Notes: a model not told the origin generated them from the sequence alone. A stretch of 64,000 nucleotides of DNA from Flavobacterium galactosidilyticum (GCF_020911945.1 NZ_CP087135.1:434001-498000); one strand, 5' to 3'; numbered from the stretch's first letter, positions 41,779 to 51,964 are shown. Made by a program: numbers and translations.

Positions 41779-44265
41779 CTAGAAATTAAACCCAAACGAC
41801 GCTTTTACAGTAAATTTATTCGTGTCCGGAGTGTTTAGATAATTACCTCGCCAAGCAAAATCGACACGGAATAATTTAAAAATATTTCCAATTCCAGCGC
41901 TGTACTCCCAATATCCTTTTTCAGGTGCATTGTAGGTCAAACCAGAAGCGTTAATGGCTCTATTTTCATCAGAAATACTGCCGTAAACTCCTTTTACAGC
42001 TACGATTTCTCTCCAATTCAATTTTCGCATGAATGGAATTCTAGAGAAAAGTCGACCACCAAAATTATGATTCCACTGCAAAGTAGCATACTCATCTGAT
42101 ACAAATTCATAGTAATTTAAGTTACTAAATGTGTTTTCGATAGTAAAAAAAGTTTGATTACCTGGAATAACACTCATCAATCCTAAAGGAACTGTACCAA
42201 AAGTTTTTCCGACTTCCATAATAATATTAGAACGGCCTAATGGGCCAATAATTATAGGTTGCTTGTAATACAATTGTAGTTTATCATACTGGAAATCACT
42301 ATTTAGTAAACCTTTAAAACCGTGGCTGTAATTTACAAAAAAGCGACTGTAAGGACTGTCCACAATTTCACGCTCTACTGCATATCCAATGGTTCTTCTC
42401 TTCGGAGCGTATTCGACCTGAAAACTAACTTCAGATTGTTTGACGTCACTTTTAACAACATTATTGGCAATATCAGTGAAGTAATCCAAACTAAAAGTTG
42501 GGGAAGCCGATTCCAGGGTTCGGTATGAAAATCCGGTTTGAAAAGTTAAGTTTTTCACGGGCTCCATTTCTATCGCCACATTGCTTAAATTAATATTGGT
42601 CAATTTCCCATTATTACCTGAAGCAAAAACAGAAGACGAAGCGCCACTTCGACCTAAAACATCATAAGTTGTAGTTAAGCTAGCACCAATTTGCTCGATA
42701 TCCCGCCTGTTACCTCCAGAAATTATCAACCTGTTTTTCTTATCGACCATCCATTTTCCAGATAAACCGTACTTGAACTTATCATCTTTGAAACCATAAG
42801 CAGTATAACCTTGTATACGCCAAGTATCATTGGTTCCAAAATATGTTCTTCCGCCCGTTCGCAATCTCGCACCTTCGACCTCATTATAACCAAATGTGGA
42901 GAAAATAGGACCATAATCAAAATTCCCAAAAGGCAAATAGCCACTAGCGACAATTTGAACAGAACTATATATTTGTTTAAACTTTTTAACGGTTTGCAAC
43001 GTATCAAGCATTTTATAAACACCTAGCTCGTCTTTATTCAGATTTTCAAAGCGATTTTCTTCCCAGTATTCGTCTGATTTATTATATACTTCTGCATCTT
43101 TATAATTAACCTCATCCTTATAAAAAGCAACTGGCTTTTCATTGTTGAATTTATGATCTCTAAAATAGGTAGTTCGTTTCCCGTAAATCCCTTTTGACTT
43201 TTCTTTTTTGTTTAAAGCAAAGTCAGACATTAGATAATCCTTAGTTAAAAGGAAAACCGAATCGCTTACTACGTCAAATTCTTGCTCTAGGTAAATATCC
43301 TTTACCCAGTTAATATTAGCGCTTTTAGTAACGGCCATATTGATTTTCTTGATAGCAAATGTGGAATCATTCACCCAAAAATCACCTTTAAAAGTCAATT
43401 CGTTTTTACGTCTTGGATAAAAAACAATATTGTAACACCATTTTTTATCAATGTACGCACTGTCTCTCAACACATAATTGTAAACGTCAATCCCAGTTTT
43501 AGAAAGTGGACTTGTAAAACTTTTGTCAAAAAAAGTTAAGTAGTTATTATAAATATTGTAATCAGAATACAAATCTTTTACAAAATTCAAAATTTGTTGG
43601 TTTCCATTAAAACCAGATGTTTTACTCGCTTTAAGTTTCTCTTTTAATTTCTTTAATTTGATATCACCATACACATCAGACAAAGCCTCATTTACAAAAA
43701 TGGGCAAATAGGTTTTCCCTGTAATTTTTGACGTATCCATTTGGTTAAAGATAAACTCCATTCCCTTAAAAAGTTTATTTTTCATAAAAGCACTATCAAT
43801 CGAATTCATGTCAAATTCTATTTTTTCATACTTTTCCATCTCATACTGATTAAACATGTACAATCCGTTTTGACGTTTTTTCTCCCAAATTTTTCGAAGA
43901 ATATCAAGTGCAGGATTGTTTTTTTTAGACGTTTTCCCAGTAAAAACAACTACTTCGTTTAAGCTCTCTTGTTCATTGAGTTGAATTTTCATGTTGTAAT
44001 TTACCGCTTTCTGTAAAGTGATTTCTTTTTCAGAAAACCCAACCGAAGAAATTAGTAATACGGTATACGTTTTTGCAGATTCAAGATAAAACGCTCCATC
44101 TTCGTTAGCTACAATTCCTTGGCTCGAATTCTTGAAAACTATATTTGCAAAGGGAATAGGTTGATTAGATTTATCTAAAATCACTCCACTAACTTTTGTT
44201 TGTGCAAAAATAGCGCTTGCAGAAACAAACAAAAAAACCAACAAAAACAAAAAATTCTTTTTCAT
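41779..44265 (-). CDS. DUF5686 and carboxypeptidase-regulatory-like outer-membrane protein
   Basis: An 828-residue outer-membrane protein of unknown function. After a signal peptide (to about AIFAQ, 21) comes a carboxypeptidase-regulatory-like domain (about 24-108, KVSGVILDKSNQPIPFANI) and then the long DUF5686 region, which ends as a beta barrel (NKFTVKASFGFNF). Such proteins are common and conserved in Bacteroidota. It follows the pdhB terminator and is a single-gene unit. Confidence 0.85.
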   Translation of the reverse strand: MKKNFLFLLVFLFVSASAIFAQTKVSGVILDKSNQPIPFANIVFKNSSQGIVANEDGAFYLESAKTYTVLLISSVGFSEKEITLQKAVNYNMKIQLNEQESLNEVVVFTGKTSKKNNPALDILRKIWEKKRQNGLYMFNQYEMEKYEKIEFDMNSIDSAFMKNKLFKGMEFIFNQMDTSKITGKTYLPIFVNEALSDVYGDIKLKKLKEKLKASKTSGFNGNQQILNFVKDLYSDYNIYNNYLTFFDKSFTSPLSKTGIDVYNYVLRDSAYIDKKWCYNIVFYPRRKNELTFKGDFWVNDSTFAIKKINMAVTKSANINWVKDIYLEQEFDVVSDSVFLLTKDYLMSDFALNKKEKSKGIYGKRTTYFRDHKFNNEKPVAFYKDEVNYKDAEVYNKSDEYWEENRFENLNKDELGVYKMLDTLQTVKKFKQIYSSVQIVASGYLPFGNFDYGPIFSTFGYNEVEGARLRTGGRTYFGTNDTWRIQGYTAYGFKDDKFKYGLSGKWMVDKKNRLIISGGNRRDIEQIGASLTTTYDVLGRSGASSSVFASGNNGKLTNINLSNVAIEMEPVKNLTFQTGFSYRTLESASPTFSLDYFTDIANNVVKSDVKQSEVSFQVEYAPKRRTIGYAVEREIVDSPYSRFFVNYSHGFKGLLNSDFQYDKLQLYYKQPIIIGPLGRSNIIMEVGKTFGTVPLGLMSVIPGNQTFFTIENTFSNLNYYEFVSDEYATLQWNHNFGGRLFSRIPFMRKLNWREIVAVKGVYGSISDENRAINASGLTYNAPEKGYWEYSAGIGNIFKLFRVDFAWRGNYLNTPDTNKFTVKASFGFNF

Positions 44266-44270
44266 AATAA

Positions 44271-44311
44271 TTCAAAAAAAAACTTCATCAAATTAATAAT
44301 TGATGAAGTTT
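44271..44311 (-). terminator. Terminator of pdhB
   Basis: AAACTTCATCAA / TTGATGAAGTTT, a perfect 12-bp hairpin followed on the minus strand by nine T residues. It sits between pdhB and the DUF5686 gene. Confidence 0.88.
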
Positions 44312-44397
44312 CAAATATAGTTAATTACAGTGTTCTATTATTTGATGTTTAAAATTCGAGTTGTTAAACTTTACTTTAACATAAATAATTCAAACTG

Positions 44398-45378
44398 CTA
44401 TTTTTTATACATTACTTTTTTAACCGCTTTTACTACATCAGCAGCATTTGGCAACCATTCTTTCAATAATACTGGAGAATATGGTGCTGGAGTGTCAGCT
44501 GTAGTGATACGTTGAATAGGTGCGTCTAGGAAATCAAAAGCACGTTCTTGAACAACATAGGTAATTTCAGAAGCTACACTTGCAAAAGGCCACGCTTCTT
44601 CAAGAACTACTAAACGGTTTGTTTTTTTAACTGAAGTCAAGATCGTCTCATAATCCATAGGACGGACCGTTCTTAAATCGATAATTTCACAAGAAATACC
44701 CTCTTTAGCTAATTCGTCAGCAGCAATATGAGCTTCTTTGATAATTTTTCCAAAAGAAACGATAGTTACATCAGTACCTTCACGTTTGATATCAGCAACT
44801 CCTAGTGGAATTACATATTCACCATCAGGAACTTCACCTTTGTCACCATACATTTGCTCAGATTCCATAAAAATAACCGGATCATTATCACGAATTGCTG
44901 CTTTCAATAATCCTTTTGCATCATAAACAGTAGAAGGAACTACCACTTTAAGACCTGGAGTGTTAGCAAACCAGTTCTCTAAAGCTTGAGAGTGTGTTGC
45001 TCCTAATTGTCCAGCTGATGCCGTAGGTCCACGAAAAACGATTGGCACATTAAATTGCCCACCAGTCATCTGACGCATCTTAGCAGCATTGTTTATGATT
45101 TGGTCAATCCCTACTAAACAGAAATTAAAAGTCATATATTCAACGATAGGACGACAACCATTCATGGCTGATCCCACAGCAATACCAGTAAAACCAAGTT
45201 CAGCAATAGGAGTATCAATTACTCTTTTCTCGCCAAATTCAGCAAGCATTCCTTTAGATGCTTTATAGGCGCCATTGTATTCTGCAACCTCTTCACCCAT
45301 TAGATATATGGACTCATCATGACGCATTTCTTCACTCATCGCTTCGCAAATAGCCTCTCTAAATTGTATAGTTCTCAT
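44398..45378 (-). CDS. pdhB: Pyruvate dehydrogenase E1 component, beta subunit
   Basis: The 326-residue beta subunit of the alpha2beta2-type E1 of the pyruvate dehydrogenase complex. Seen are the start MRTIQFREAICEAMSEEM, the conserved DTPIAELGFTGIAVGSAMNG, GPTASAGQLGATHSQALE and LLEEAWPFASVASEI-type C-terminal words. The alpha subunit and E2 are not adjacent, as often in Flavobacteria, where pdhA-pdhC lie elsewhere. Single-gene unit with a terminator. Confidence 0.92.
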   Translation of the reverse strand: MRTIQFREAICEAMSEEMRHDESIYLMGEEVAEYNGAYKASKGMLAEFGEKRVIDTPIAELGFTGIAVGSAMNGCRPIVEYMTFNFCLVGIDQIINNAAKMRQMTGGQFNVPIVFRGPTASAGQLGATHSQALENWFANTPGLKVVVPSTVYDAKGLLKAAIRDNDPVIFMESEQMYGDKGEVPDGEYVIPLGVADIKREGTDVTIVSFGKIIKEAHIAADELAKEGISCEIIDLRTVRPMDYETILTSVKKTNRLVVLEEAWPFASVASEITYVVQERAFDFLDAPIQRITTADTPAPYSPVLLKEWLPNAADVVKAVKKVMYKK

Positions 45379-45484
45379 ATTATATGTTGTATGTGTCTAA
45401 ATTTCGAAAAGCAAAAATAAATATTTTATCTCACTTAAAGGCATATTTACACTTAAATTAATTCATAGCATTCAAGCCCTTTTT

Positions 45485-45564
45485 TAGGAGCCATTTCCGC
45501 TCCCGAAGGATGGGGACGCTAGATCCACATCCAAAAGCGTGGGATGCCGCTACGGTCTGGGTTA
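45485..45564 (-). repeat. About 80-bp palindromic intergenic repeat, copy C
   Basis: Read on the minus strand it begins TAACCCAGACCGTAGCGGCA and ends GAAATGGCTCCTA, sharing the words GTAGCGGCATCCCACGC and GTGGATCTAGCG with copy B. It lies in the 290-bp gap between the divergent pdhB and etfB genes. The rest of the gap is AT-rich with nothing else recognised. Confidence 0.65.
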
Positions 45565-45668
45565 CGAAAACGTAATAGTTTAACTAAAATATTATGCACG
45601 CATAGTAAATTATTCAAATTATTATTTTAAATTTGTAAAAGAAATCAAGAATAATTAAATATAAACTT

Positions 45669-46415
45669 ATGAAAATATTAGTTTGCATCAGTCATGTACC
45701 TGATACTACTTCAAAAATTAACTTCACCAATGGCGATTCAGAATTTGACACAAATGGCGTTCAATATGTCATAAATCCAAATGACGAATTCGGTTTAACA
45801 CGTGCAATTTGGTTCCAAGAAAAACAAGGCGCAACGGTTACTGTTGTCAACGTGGGAGGACCAGAAACAGAACCAACATTAAGAAAAGCATTAGCGATAG
45901 GTGCAAATGAAGCCATTCGTGTAAACGCAATTCCTACTGACGGCTTTTTTGTTGCTACACAGTTAGCAGAGGTTATAAAAAACGGAAGTTATGACATTGT
46001 CATTGCAGGAAAAGAATCCCTAGATTATAACGGTGGAATGGTTCCGGGAATGATTGCTGGAATTTTAGGATACAATTTCCTAAACTCTTGCACTGAACTT
46101 ACCGTTGATGGCCAAAATGTAAAAGCAGTTCGTGAAATAGATGGAGGAAAAGAAACCGTTAGTACTACTTTACCACTAATTATAGGTGGTCAAAAAGGAA
46201 TTGTTGAAGAAAAGGATTTACGTATTCCTAACATGAGAGGAATTATGACTGCTAGAACTAAAGCATTAACCATTCTTGAACCAGTTGCTTCTGATGTTAA
46301 TACCAAATCGGTGAAATTTGAAAAACCTGCTCCAAAATCTGCAGTGAAATTAATTTCTACTGATAATATCGATGAATTAATCAATTTACTACACAACGAA
46401 GCAAAAGTAATATAA
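45669..46415 (+). CDS. etfB: Electron transfer flavoprotein, beta subunit
   Basis: The AMP-binding subunit (248 residues) of ETF, which carries electrons from acyl-CoA dehydrogenases to the quinone pool. Start MKILVCISHVPDTTSKI and the words INPNDEFGLTRA and LRKALAIGANEAIRV are typical. It forms an operon with etfA 84 bp downstream; the gap contains an imperfect AT-rich inverted repeat. Confidence 0.94.
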   Translation: MKILVCISHVPDTTSKINFTNGDSEFDTNGVQYVINPNDEFGLTRAIWFQEKQGATVTVVNVGGPETEPTLRKALAIGANEAIRVNAIPTDGFFVATQLAEVIKNGSYDIVIAGKESLDYNGGMVPGMIAGILGYNFLNSCTELTVDGQNVKAVREIDGGKETVSTTLPLIIGGQKGIVEEKDLRIPNMRGIMTARTKALTILEPVASDVNTKSVKFEKPAPKSAVKLISTDNIDELINLLHNEAKVI

Positions 46416-46424
46416 TTTTAAATT

Positions 46425-46495
46425 ATGAATTTTAAATCGTGAATTAACGTTCTGATATACATTTAAAATTTATAATTCAACATTTAAAATAAAAA
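46425..46495. repeat. AT-rich imperfect inverted repeat between etfB and etfA
   Basis: Words such as AATTATGAATTTTAAAT and ATTTAAAATTTATAATT face each other across the gap. There is no T-run; it is probably simple filler. Confidence 0.35.
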
Positions 46496-46499
46496 CACT

Positions 46500-47465
46500 A
46501 TGTCAATATTAATATATGCAGAGTATGCAGAAGGAAAATTCAAGAAAGTAGCATTTGAATTAGCTTCGTATGCAAAAAAAGTAGCCGAAAGTTTAGGAAC
46601 TACCGTTACAGCGGTAACCGTCAATGCTGGAGATGTTTCAGAATTATCAAAATACGGAGTTGATAAAGTATTAAAAGTAAATAACGACAAGTTAACTGGC
46701 TTCACTGCAAAAGCTTACGCTGATGTCATCAAGCAAGCTGCTCAAAAAGAGAATATCAAACTAATTTTATTATCCTCAACTACTGATAGCGCTTATCTTT
46801 CGCCGCTTGTAGCAGTAGCTTTAGAAGCGGGATTTGCATCAAATGTAGTTGGATTACCAGTAAGTACTTCGCCATTTCAGGTAAAAAGAACTGCTTTTTC
46901 AAATAAAGCTTTTATGATTACTGACATCAACACTGATGTAAAGGTACTTGCACTTGCTAAAAATTCTTATGGCATTTTTGAAAGCGCTTCTACCTTAACA
47001 GAAGAAGACTTCAACCCTACGATTGGTGAAAATGATTTTGCTGTAAAAGTACAATCAGTAGAAAAAGTAACAGGAAAAGTATCTATTGCTGATGCTGATA
47101 TTGTAGTTTCAGCTGGTCGTGGTTTAAAAGGTCCTGAAAACTGGAGCATGATTGAGGAATTAGCTTCTGTTCTTGGTGCTGCAACCGCTTGTTCTAAGCC
47201 AGTTTCTGATTTGGGATGGAGACCTCACGGAGAACACGTAGGACAAACCGGAAAACCAGTTGCCGCTAACTTGTATATTGCAATTGGAATTTCTGGAGCC
47301 ATACAGCACATTGCTGGAATTAACTCGTCTAAAGTAAAAGTAGTAATCAATAGTGATCCTGAAGCTCCTTTCTTTAAAGTAGCTGACTACGGAATTGTAG
47401 GTGATGCTTTTGAAATTGTTCCTAAATTAATTGAAAAATTAAAAGCTTTCAAAGCGCACAACTAG
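46500..47465 (+). CDS. etfA: Electron transfer flavoprotein, alpha subunit
   Basis: The FAD-binding subunit (321 residues). The C-terminal FAD domain shows VVSAGRGLKGPENW, GQTGKPVAANLYIAIGISGA and the closing VGDAFEIVPKLIEKL. It pairs with EtfB upstream. Transcription ends at the hairpin at 47486-47541. Confidence 0.95.
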   Translation: MSILIYAEYAEGKFKKVAFELASYAKKVAESLGTTVTAVTVNAGDVSELSKYGVDKVLKVNNDKLTGFTAKAYADVIKQAAQKENIKLILLSSTTDSAYLSPLVAVALEAGFASNVVGLPVSTSPFQVKRTAFSNKAFMITDINTDVKVLALAKNSYGIFESASTLTEEDFNPTIGENDFAVKVQSVEKVTGKVSIADADIVVSAGRGLKGPENWSMIEELASVLGAATACSKPVSDLGWRPHGEHVGQTGKPVAANLYIAIGISGAIQHIAGINSSKVKVVINSDPEAPFFKVADYGIVGDAFEIVPKLIEKLKAFKAHN

Positions 47466-47485
47466 TTTAATAATAAACTAATCAA

Positions 47486-47541
47486 AAATGCTATCTAAAA
47501 AACATTGATATTTGTATCTTTGCCCTTAGATAGCATTTTTT
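47486..47541 (+). terminator. etfA terminator with the next promoter inside its loop
   Basis: AAATGCTATCTAA and TTAGATAGCATTT form a 13-bp stem followed by a run of eight T residues. The loop of about 30 bases contains TATCTTTG (47515-47522), a perfect TAnnTTTG box for the following nuclease gene. Confidence 0.75.
47515..47522 (+). promoter_or_regulatory. -7 box of the bifunctional nuclease gene
   Basis: TATCTTTG lies in the loop of the etfA terminator, 65 bases before the ATG. Confidence 0.55.
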
Positions 47542-47587
47542 TTATGCCATTTATTAATCGTTTTCGGTAGTTACCATCACAACAATT

Positions 47588-48217
47588 ATGAGCTTAGTTA
47601 AATTATCTATAAAAGGAATTTCATACAGTCAGACTCAAAACGGAGCATATGCTTTGATTTTGAATGAGGTTGACGGCGAACGAAAATTACCAATTGTCAT
47701 TGGTGCATTTGAAGCGCAATCTATTGCTATAGCTCTTGAAAAAGAAATAAAACCACCGCGCCCGTTGACTCATGATTTATTTAAAAACTTTGCGGAGCGA
47801 TTTGACATTACTGTAAAACAAGTTATCATTCACAAGCTTGTTGATGGTGTTTTTTATTCCAGTATTATTTGTGAAAGAGACAAAATAGAAGAAATTATAG
47901 ATGCTAGAACTTCTGACGCTATTGCTTTAGCATTACGTTTTAGCGCTCCTATTTTTACATACAAAAACATCTTAGACAAAGCCGGAATCTATTTAAAAAC
48001 AAATCCTCTTGATGCAAATAAAGAAAATCAAGAAATAGATGATGTACTTTCTAATCCAGAAACTTTTGGTCATGGAGAGGAAAGCAATAAATCTGGAGAA
48101 ACATACTCTAAGCATACGCTACAAGAACTAAACGAACTACTTGATCAAGCGGTTTCTCATGAAGATTACGAGAAAGCGGCAAAAATAAGAGATGAAATTT
48201 CGAAGAGAGAAATTTAA
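47588..48217 (+). CDS. Bifunctional nuclease family protein with UVR motif
   Basis: A 209-residue protein with an N-terminal BFN/DUF151 domain (1 to about 140; LPIVIGAFEAQSIAIALE, RTSDAIALALR) and a C-terminal UvrB/UvrC-type helical motif (about 175-207; LNELLDQAVSHEDYEKAAKIRDEI). The plant founder of the BFN family has RNase and DNase activity; the function in bacteria is less clear. Single gene before thyA. Confidence 0.85.
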   Translation: MSLVKLSIKGISYSQTQNGAYALILNEVDGERKLPIVIGAFEAQSIAIALEKEIKPPRPLTHDLFKNFAERFDITVKQVIIHKLVDGVFYSSIICERDKIEEIIDARTSDAIALALRFSAPIFTYKNILDKAGIYLKTNPLDANKENQEIDDVLSNPETFGHGEESNKSGETYSKHTLQELNELLDQAVSHEDYEKAAKIRDEISKREI

Positions 48218-48342
48218 TTCAGAAGTTATTTCTAGTAATAGTTTTTCCTAAAAGTAAACTTCTATACAACCTAATAAATTTACTTCATTACTTTTTTAGG
48301 ACACCTTTAGCATTATAATTAGAATTTCATATAAATAACAAA

Positions 48343-49167
48343 ATGAAGCAATATTTAGACTTAGTAAAGCATGTAATGGAAAACGGTTGCCAAAAGGGAG
48401 ACCGAACAGGCACAGGAACAAAAAGTGTCTTTGGCTACCAAATGCGTTTTAACTTAAACGATGGTTTTCCGATGGTTACTACTAAAAAATTGCATCTTAA
48501 ATCTATAATTTATGAACTTCTTTGGTTCCTAAAAGGCGATACTAATATAAAATACCTTCAGGAAAATGGAGTTAAAATTTGGGATGCTTGGGCTGATGCC
48601 AATGGTGATTTAGGCCCTGTCTATGGACACCAATGGCGCAACTGGAATAGCGAAGAAATAGATCAAATCTCCGACTTAATTACGGAATTGAAAACAAATC
48701 CTAATAGTCGCAGAATGCTTGTTTCTGCATGGAATCCCTCAGTATTACCGGACACAACTAAGTCATTCGACGAAAATGTAGCTAATAACAAAGCCGCGTT
48801 ACCACCTTGTCATGCTTTTTTTCAATTTTATGTCGCTGATGGAAAATTATCATGTCAGTTATACCAGCGAAGTGCTGACATATTCTTAGGCGTTCCTTTC
48901 AACATTGCATCTTATGCACTGCTAACAATGATGATTGCTCAGGTTTGCAACTTGCAGCCAGGGGAATTTATTCACACTTTTGGCGATGCACATATTTACA
49001 ACAATCATTTCGAACAACTCGAATTACAATTGTCACGTGAACCTAAACCATTACCGAAAATGATTTTAAATCCAGAGATAAAAAATATTTTTGATTTTGA
49101 TTTTGAAGATTTCACGCTCGAAGGTTATGAGCCTCATGCACTAATAAAAGGCACCGTAGCTGTATAA
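48343..49167 (+). CDS. thyA: Thymidylate synthase
   Basis: Makes dTMP from dUMP and methylene-THF. The 274-residue protein has the catalytic C156 in [10 protein letters not shown], the phosphate-binding RR pair (NSRRML, 123-124) and the C-terminal IKGTVAV that closes the active site. It produces dihydrofolate, which is recycled by FolA encoded 1 kb downstream on the same strand; two small genes lie between. Confidence 0.96.
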   Translation: MKQYLDLVKHVMENGCQKGDRTGTGTKSVFGYQMRFNLNDGFPMVTTKKLHLKSIIYELLWFLKGDTNIKYLQENGVKIWDAWADANGDLGPVYGHQWRNWNSEEIDQISDLITELKTNPNSRRMLVSAWNPSVLPDTTKSFDENVANNKAALPPCHAFFQFYVADGKLSCQLYQRSADIFLGVPFNIASYALLTMMIAQVCNLQPGEFIHTFGDAHIYNNHFEQLELQLSREPKPLPKMILNPEIKNIFDFDFEDFTLEGYEPHALIKGTVAV

Positions 49168-49271
49168 AACAACAGCTAGACTGAAAGATTTAGAGGTTTA
49201 CTGTTGACATTAGAATTTTTCAACAAACTAAACTTCAACTAAGTCATAAGCCTAAAAAAAAGTTGTTTTAG

Positions 49272-49568
49272 TTATAGTACTAAAACACCGTTTTCATTAC
49301 CTGCAAATTCGTTATATTGAAAAGAATCCGCTTCTGGCTCATTAACAAATACACCATCAATAACGTATTTAAATTCATAAGCAGCATCTTTATTCAAATC
49401 AAAAACACCTTTAAAAGTTCCATTTTTCAATTTGTTCAATACACCTTCCTCAATATTCCAATTATTAAAATCCCCAACAACTGATGCTTCTTTTGCCTCT
49501 TTTGCTACTACTGAAAAAGTAACTTTACATACTGGCTTTGTTTTTACAAATTGTTTCTTAATTGACAT
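49272..49568 (-). CDS. Isoamylase early-set (CBM48-like) small protein
   Basis: A 98-residue immunoglobulin-fold protein resembling the N-terminal glycogen-binding domain of branching enzymes and AMPK-beta: VVGDFNNWN followed by FKGVFDLNKDAAYEFKYVIDG. I place the start at the ATG at 49568 (MSIKKQFVKTKP), as the longer frame from 49625 adds a hydrophobic stretch unlike the family. It may bind alpha-glucans or serve a protein partner; nothing around it tells. Confidence 0.8.
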   Translation of the reverse strand: MSIKKQFVKTKPVCKVTFSVVAKEAKEASVVGDFNNWNIEEGVLNKLKNGTFKGVFDLNKDAAYEFKYVIDGVFVNEPEADSFQYNEFAGNENGVLVL

Positions 49569-49807
49569 AACTAATTCATTTATAAGTTTATGAAGCAAAG
49601 TAAACAAAACAATTCGGACTTTCAACGGCTTTATCGAAGATTTGACAGAATGTTAAAAACTCTGTTAATTTATGATTAATTTAAGAATTTAAAGAGGGGA
49701 AAACTTACTATTGAAAAAATACAAAAGCTTTTACTGACAAATAAGCATGTCACAAAACGGCAACTTTACAAAATAAATTTTATCTTTATAAACTAAATTT
49801 AAGATTG

Positions 49808-50158
49808 ATGGAAAAAGAAGTACACGAACAATACGAATATGCAAGAAGAAGAATAAAACAGAAAAAGAGATTGTATTTTCATTTTGTGGTCTTCGTCTTA
49901 GGAAGTTTAGTATTATTCCTTGGACATAAATTTCTAAATAATCCATTCATAACGGAGTGGTATCTTTGGATAATCACAATTTGGTTGTTTCTGTTTATTT
50001 TGCATTTTATAAAAGTATTCATCACCGATAGATTTATGAATAAAAGTTGGGAAAGAGATCAGATCGATCGCCTTGTTGCCTTGCAAAAAAAGAAAATAGA
50101 CCAATTGCAAGCAAAAATTGACAACGACGAACCTACAACAACAAATCATCCGTTATGA
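49808..50158 (+). CDS. 2TM domain membrane protein
   Basis: A 116-residue protein with two transmembrane helices (about 22-40 and 53-72) flanked by charged helices, the layout of the Bacteroidota 2TM domain. In some histidine kinases this domain is the membrane anchor; alone its role is unknown. ATG at 49808 is preferred over the TTG one codon upstream. The stop overlaps the folA start (ATGA), so they are co-translated. Confidence 0.8.
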   Translation: MEKEVHEQYEYARRRIKQKKRLYFHFVVFVLGSLVLFLGHKFLNNPFITEWYLWIITIWLFLFILHFIKVFITDRFMNKSWERDQIDRLVALQKKKIDQLQAKIDNDEPTTTNHPL

Positions 50159-50637
50159 TAATAATGATTGCGGCCGTAGCTGAGAATAACGCACTAGGAA
50201 AAGACAATGATTTAGTCTGGCACTTGCCAAATGATTTTAAAAGATTCAAAACACTTACATCTGGACATCATATCATAATGGGACGAAAAACCTTTGAAAG
50301 TTTTCCAAAACCGTTACCTAATAGGACTCATGTTATCATCACAAGACAAAAAAATTATAAAGCTGAGGGCTGTATTATTGTTGATAGTATCGAGAAAGCT
50401 TTAGAAATTTGTCCCAAAAATGAAGACACCTATATTATAGGTGGAGGGGAAATTTATACTTTATCACTTCCCTTTGCCGATAAAATAGAAATTACAAAAG
50501 TACATCACAGTTTTGAAGCCGATGCATACTTCCCGGTTCTGAATGAAAAAGAATGGAAACTAGCGCAATCTGACCACAACAGTAAAGACGAAAAGCATAT
50601 TTACGATTATACTTACCTCACTTACCTTAGAAATTAA
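50155..50637 (+). CDS. folA: Dihydrofolate reductase
   Basis: Reduces dihydrofolate to tetrahydrofolate. The 160-residue protein has the active-site W22 and D27 (LVWHLPNDFKRF), IMGRKTFESF and IIGGGEIYTL. It overlaps the 2TM gene by 4 bp and ends at a strong terminator. Functionally it completes the thyA cycle. Confidence 0.96.
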   Translation: MIIMIAAVAENNALGKDNDLVWHLPNDFKRFKTLTSGHHIIMGRKTFESFPKPLPNRTHVIITRQKNYKAEGCIIVDSIEKALEICPKNEDTYIIGGGEIYTLSLPFADKIEITKVHHSFEADAYFPVLNEKEWKLAQSDHNSKDEKHIYDYTYLTYLRN

Positions 50638-50639
50638 AA

Positions 50640-50674
50640 CAAAAAAACATCCTTTTTGCGGGATGTTTTTTTTT
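50640..50674 (+). terminator. Rho-independent terminator of folA
   Basis: AAACATCC / GGGATGTTT hairpin followed by nine T residues directly behind the folA stop; the A-run upstream makes it usable in both directions. Confidence 0.88.
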
Positions 50675-50698
50675 GAACCATTGATTTCGAGAAATGAT

Positions 50699-51016
50699 CT
50701 AGACTAGAAAGAGGATTTGATAACATAAAATAAAAATTACAAATACTAGTAATAATCCGGAAACGGACGTTATAATATTTGCCGTTTTTTGAGAGTACAT
50801 CTCAAAAAAGCCTTTAGTACCAAATACCACGAAGGTACTAAAGACGAAAAAAATTAAAATTTCCAAAAACAAATTTAATCCTAAGAACGTATGTTGCGCT
50901 TTTATTGTAACACCTTTTTCTAAAACAGTATTTTCAAAAAATCCTACAAGTACAAATGAGATAAGAAGCGCTAAAAATATCCATTTGATCTGGGTCATTG
51001 TCTCGTTTTTAATCAT
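50699..51016 (-). CDS. Small membrane protein of unknown function
   Basis: A 105-residue protein with three hydrophobic segments (about 9-26, 47-66 and 80-103) and few charged residues in between. I recognise no family. It converges with folA and shares the terminator region, and is divergent from ubiE. Codon use looks normal, so I take it as real. Confidence 0.6.
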   Translation of the reverse strand: MIKNETMTQIKWIFLALLISFVLVGFFENTVLEKGVTIKAQHTFLGLNLFLEILIFFVFSTFVVFGTKGFFEMYSQKTANIITSVSGLLLVFVIFILCYQILFLV

Positions 51017-51231
51017 TTAATATGGTCACATAATAGAATAACAAATTTGGATAATAAAACTTACAGATGCAATACCCACTTTTAGTGATATTTCAAAAAA
51101 AAAAAGTTAATTAAAAAGATATTTAAGCATTTAAAGCAAGTACTTGAAAGACATAATAAATATTAATTCTAATTTTTGAAACACAAATTATGTTTATGAA
51201 GTTTGTTCTATATTTGTACAAATTAAAAAAA

Positions 51232-51963
51232 ATGTCTGAAAAAATAACTCCCTATAAAGATTCTGCCTTAGGTAAAAAGGAACAAGTTGCACAAATGTTT
51301 GATACTATTTCTGGAAATTATGACAATTTAAATCGTGTCATTTCTTTTGGCATTGATCTTAAATGGCGTAAAAAAGTACTTCAGATGGTAGCCAAAACTA
51401 ACCCAAAAGTAATTTTGGATATTGCTACAGGAACTGGAGACTTAGCGATATTAATGTCGCAAACAAATGCCGAAAAAATAATTGGCTTAGATATATCAGC
51501 AGGAATGCTAGAAGTAGGAAAGAAAAAAATAGCTGCAAAAAATCTTTCTTCAACTATTGAAATGATATTGGCTGACTCTGAAAACATGCCTTTTGAAGAT
51601 AATTATTTTGACGCTATAACTGTTGCATTTGGTGTTCGTAATTTTGAAACTTTAGAAAAAGGATTAAGTGAAATTTTAAGAGTGCTAAAACCAAATGGTA
51701 TTTTTGTAATTTTAGAAACTTCAATACCAGAAAAAACACCTTATAAACAAGGCTACAATTTTTACAGTAAAAACATCCTACCTTTAATAGGTAAAATATT
51801 TTCTAAAGACGATGTAGCTTATGGTTATTTATCAGAATCTGCAGCTGCTTTTCCTTATGGTGAGGCGTTAAACAATATTTTGAGAAAAATTGGGTTTATA
51901 GATGTAGTAGCGTTACCTCAAACTTTTGGAGTGGCCACTATTTATTCAGCATCTAAAAAATAA
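51232..51963 (+). CDS. ubiE: Demethylmenaquinone methyltransferase
   Basis: Methylates demethylmenaquinone with SAM in the last step of menaquinone synthesis (menG/ubiE). The 243-residue protein has SAM motif [10 protein letters not shown] (62-70) and the family words [20 protein letters not shown] and [11 protein letters not shown] set the start at the ATG at 51232 ([11 protein letters not shown]); the longer frame from 51190 adds an A/T-rich spacer sequence. The porT gene starts one base after its stop. Confidence 0.94.
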   Translation: MSEKITPYKDSALGKKEQVAQMFDTISGNYDNLNRVISFGIDLKWRKKVLQMVAKTNPKVILDIATGTGDLAILMSQTNAEKIIGLDISAGMLEVGKKKIAAKNLSSTIEMILADSENMPFEDNYFDAITVAFGVRNFETLEKGLSEILRVLKPNGIFVILETSIPEKTPYKQGYNFYSKNILPLIGKIFSKDDVAYGYLSESAAAFPYGEALNNILRKIGFIDVVALPQTFGVATIYSASKK

Positions 51964-51964
51964 A

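Noticed and set aside
42726..43022. Minus-strand frame of 98 codons within the DUF5686 gene
   Set aside because: Lies in another frame of a long well-supported gene and shows no coding character.
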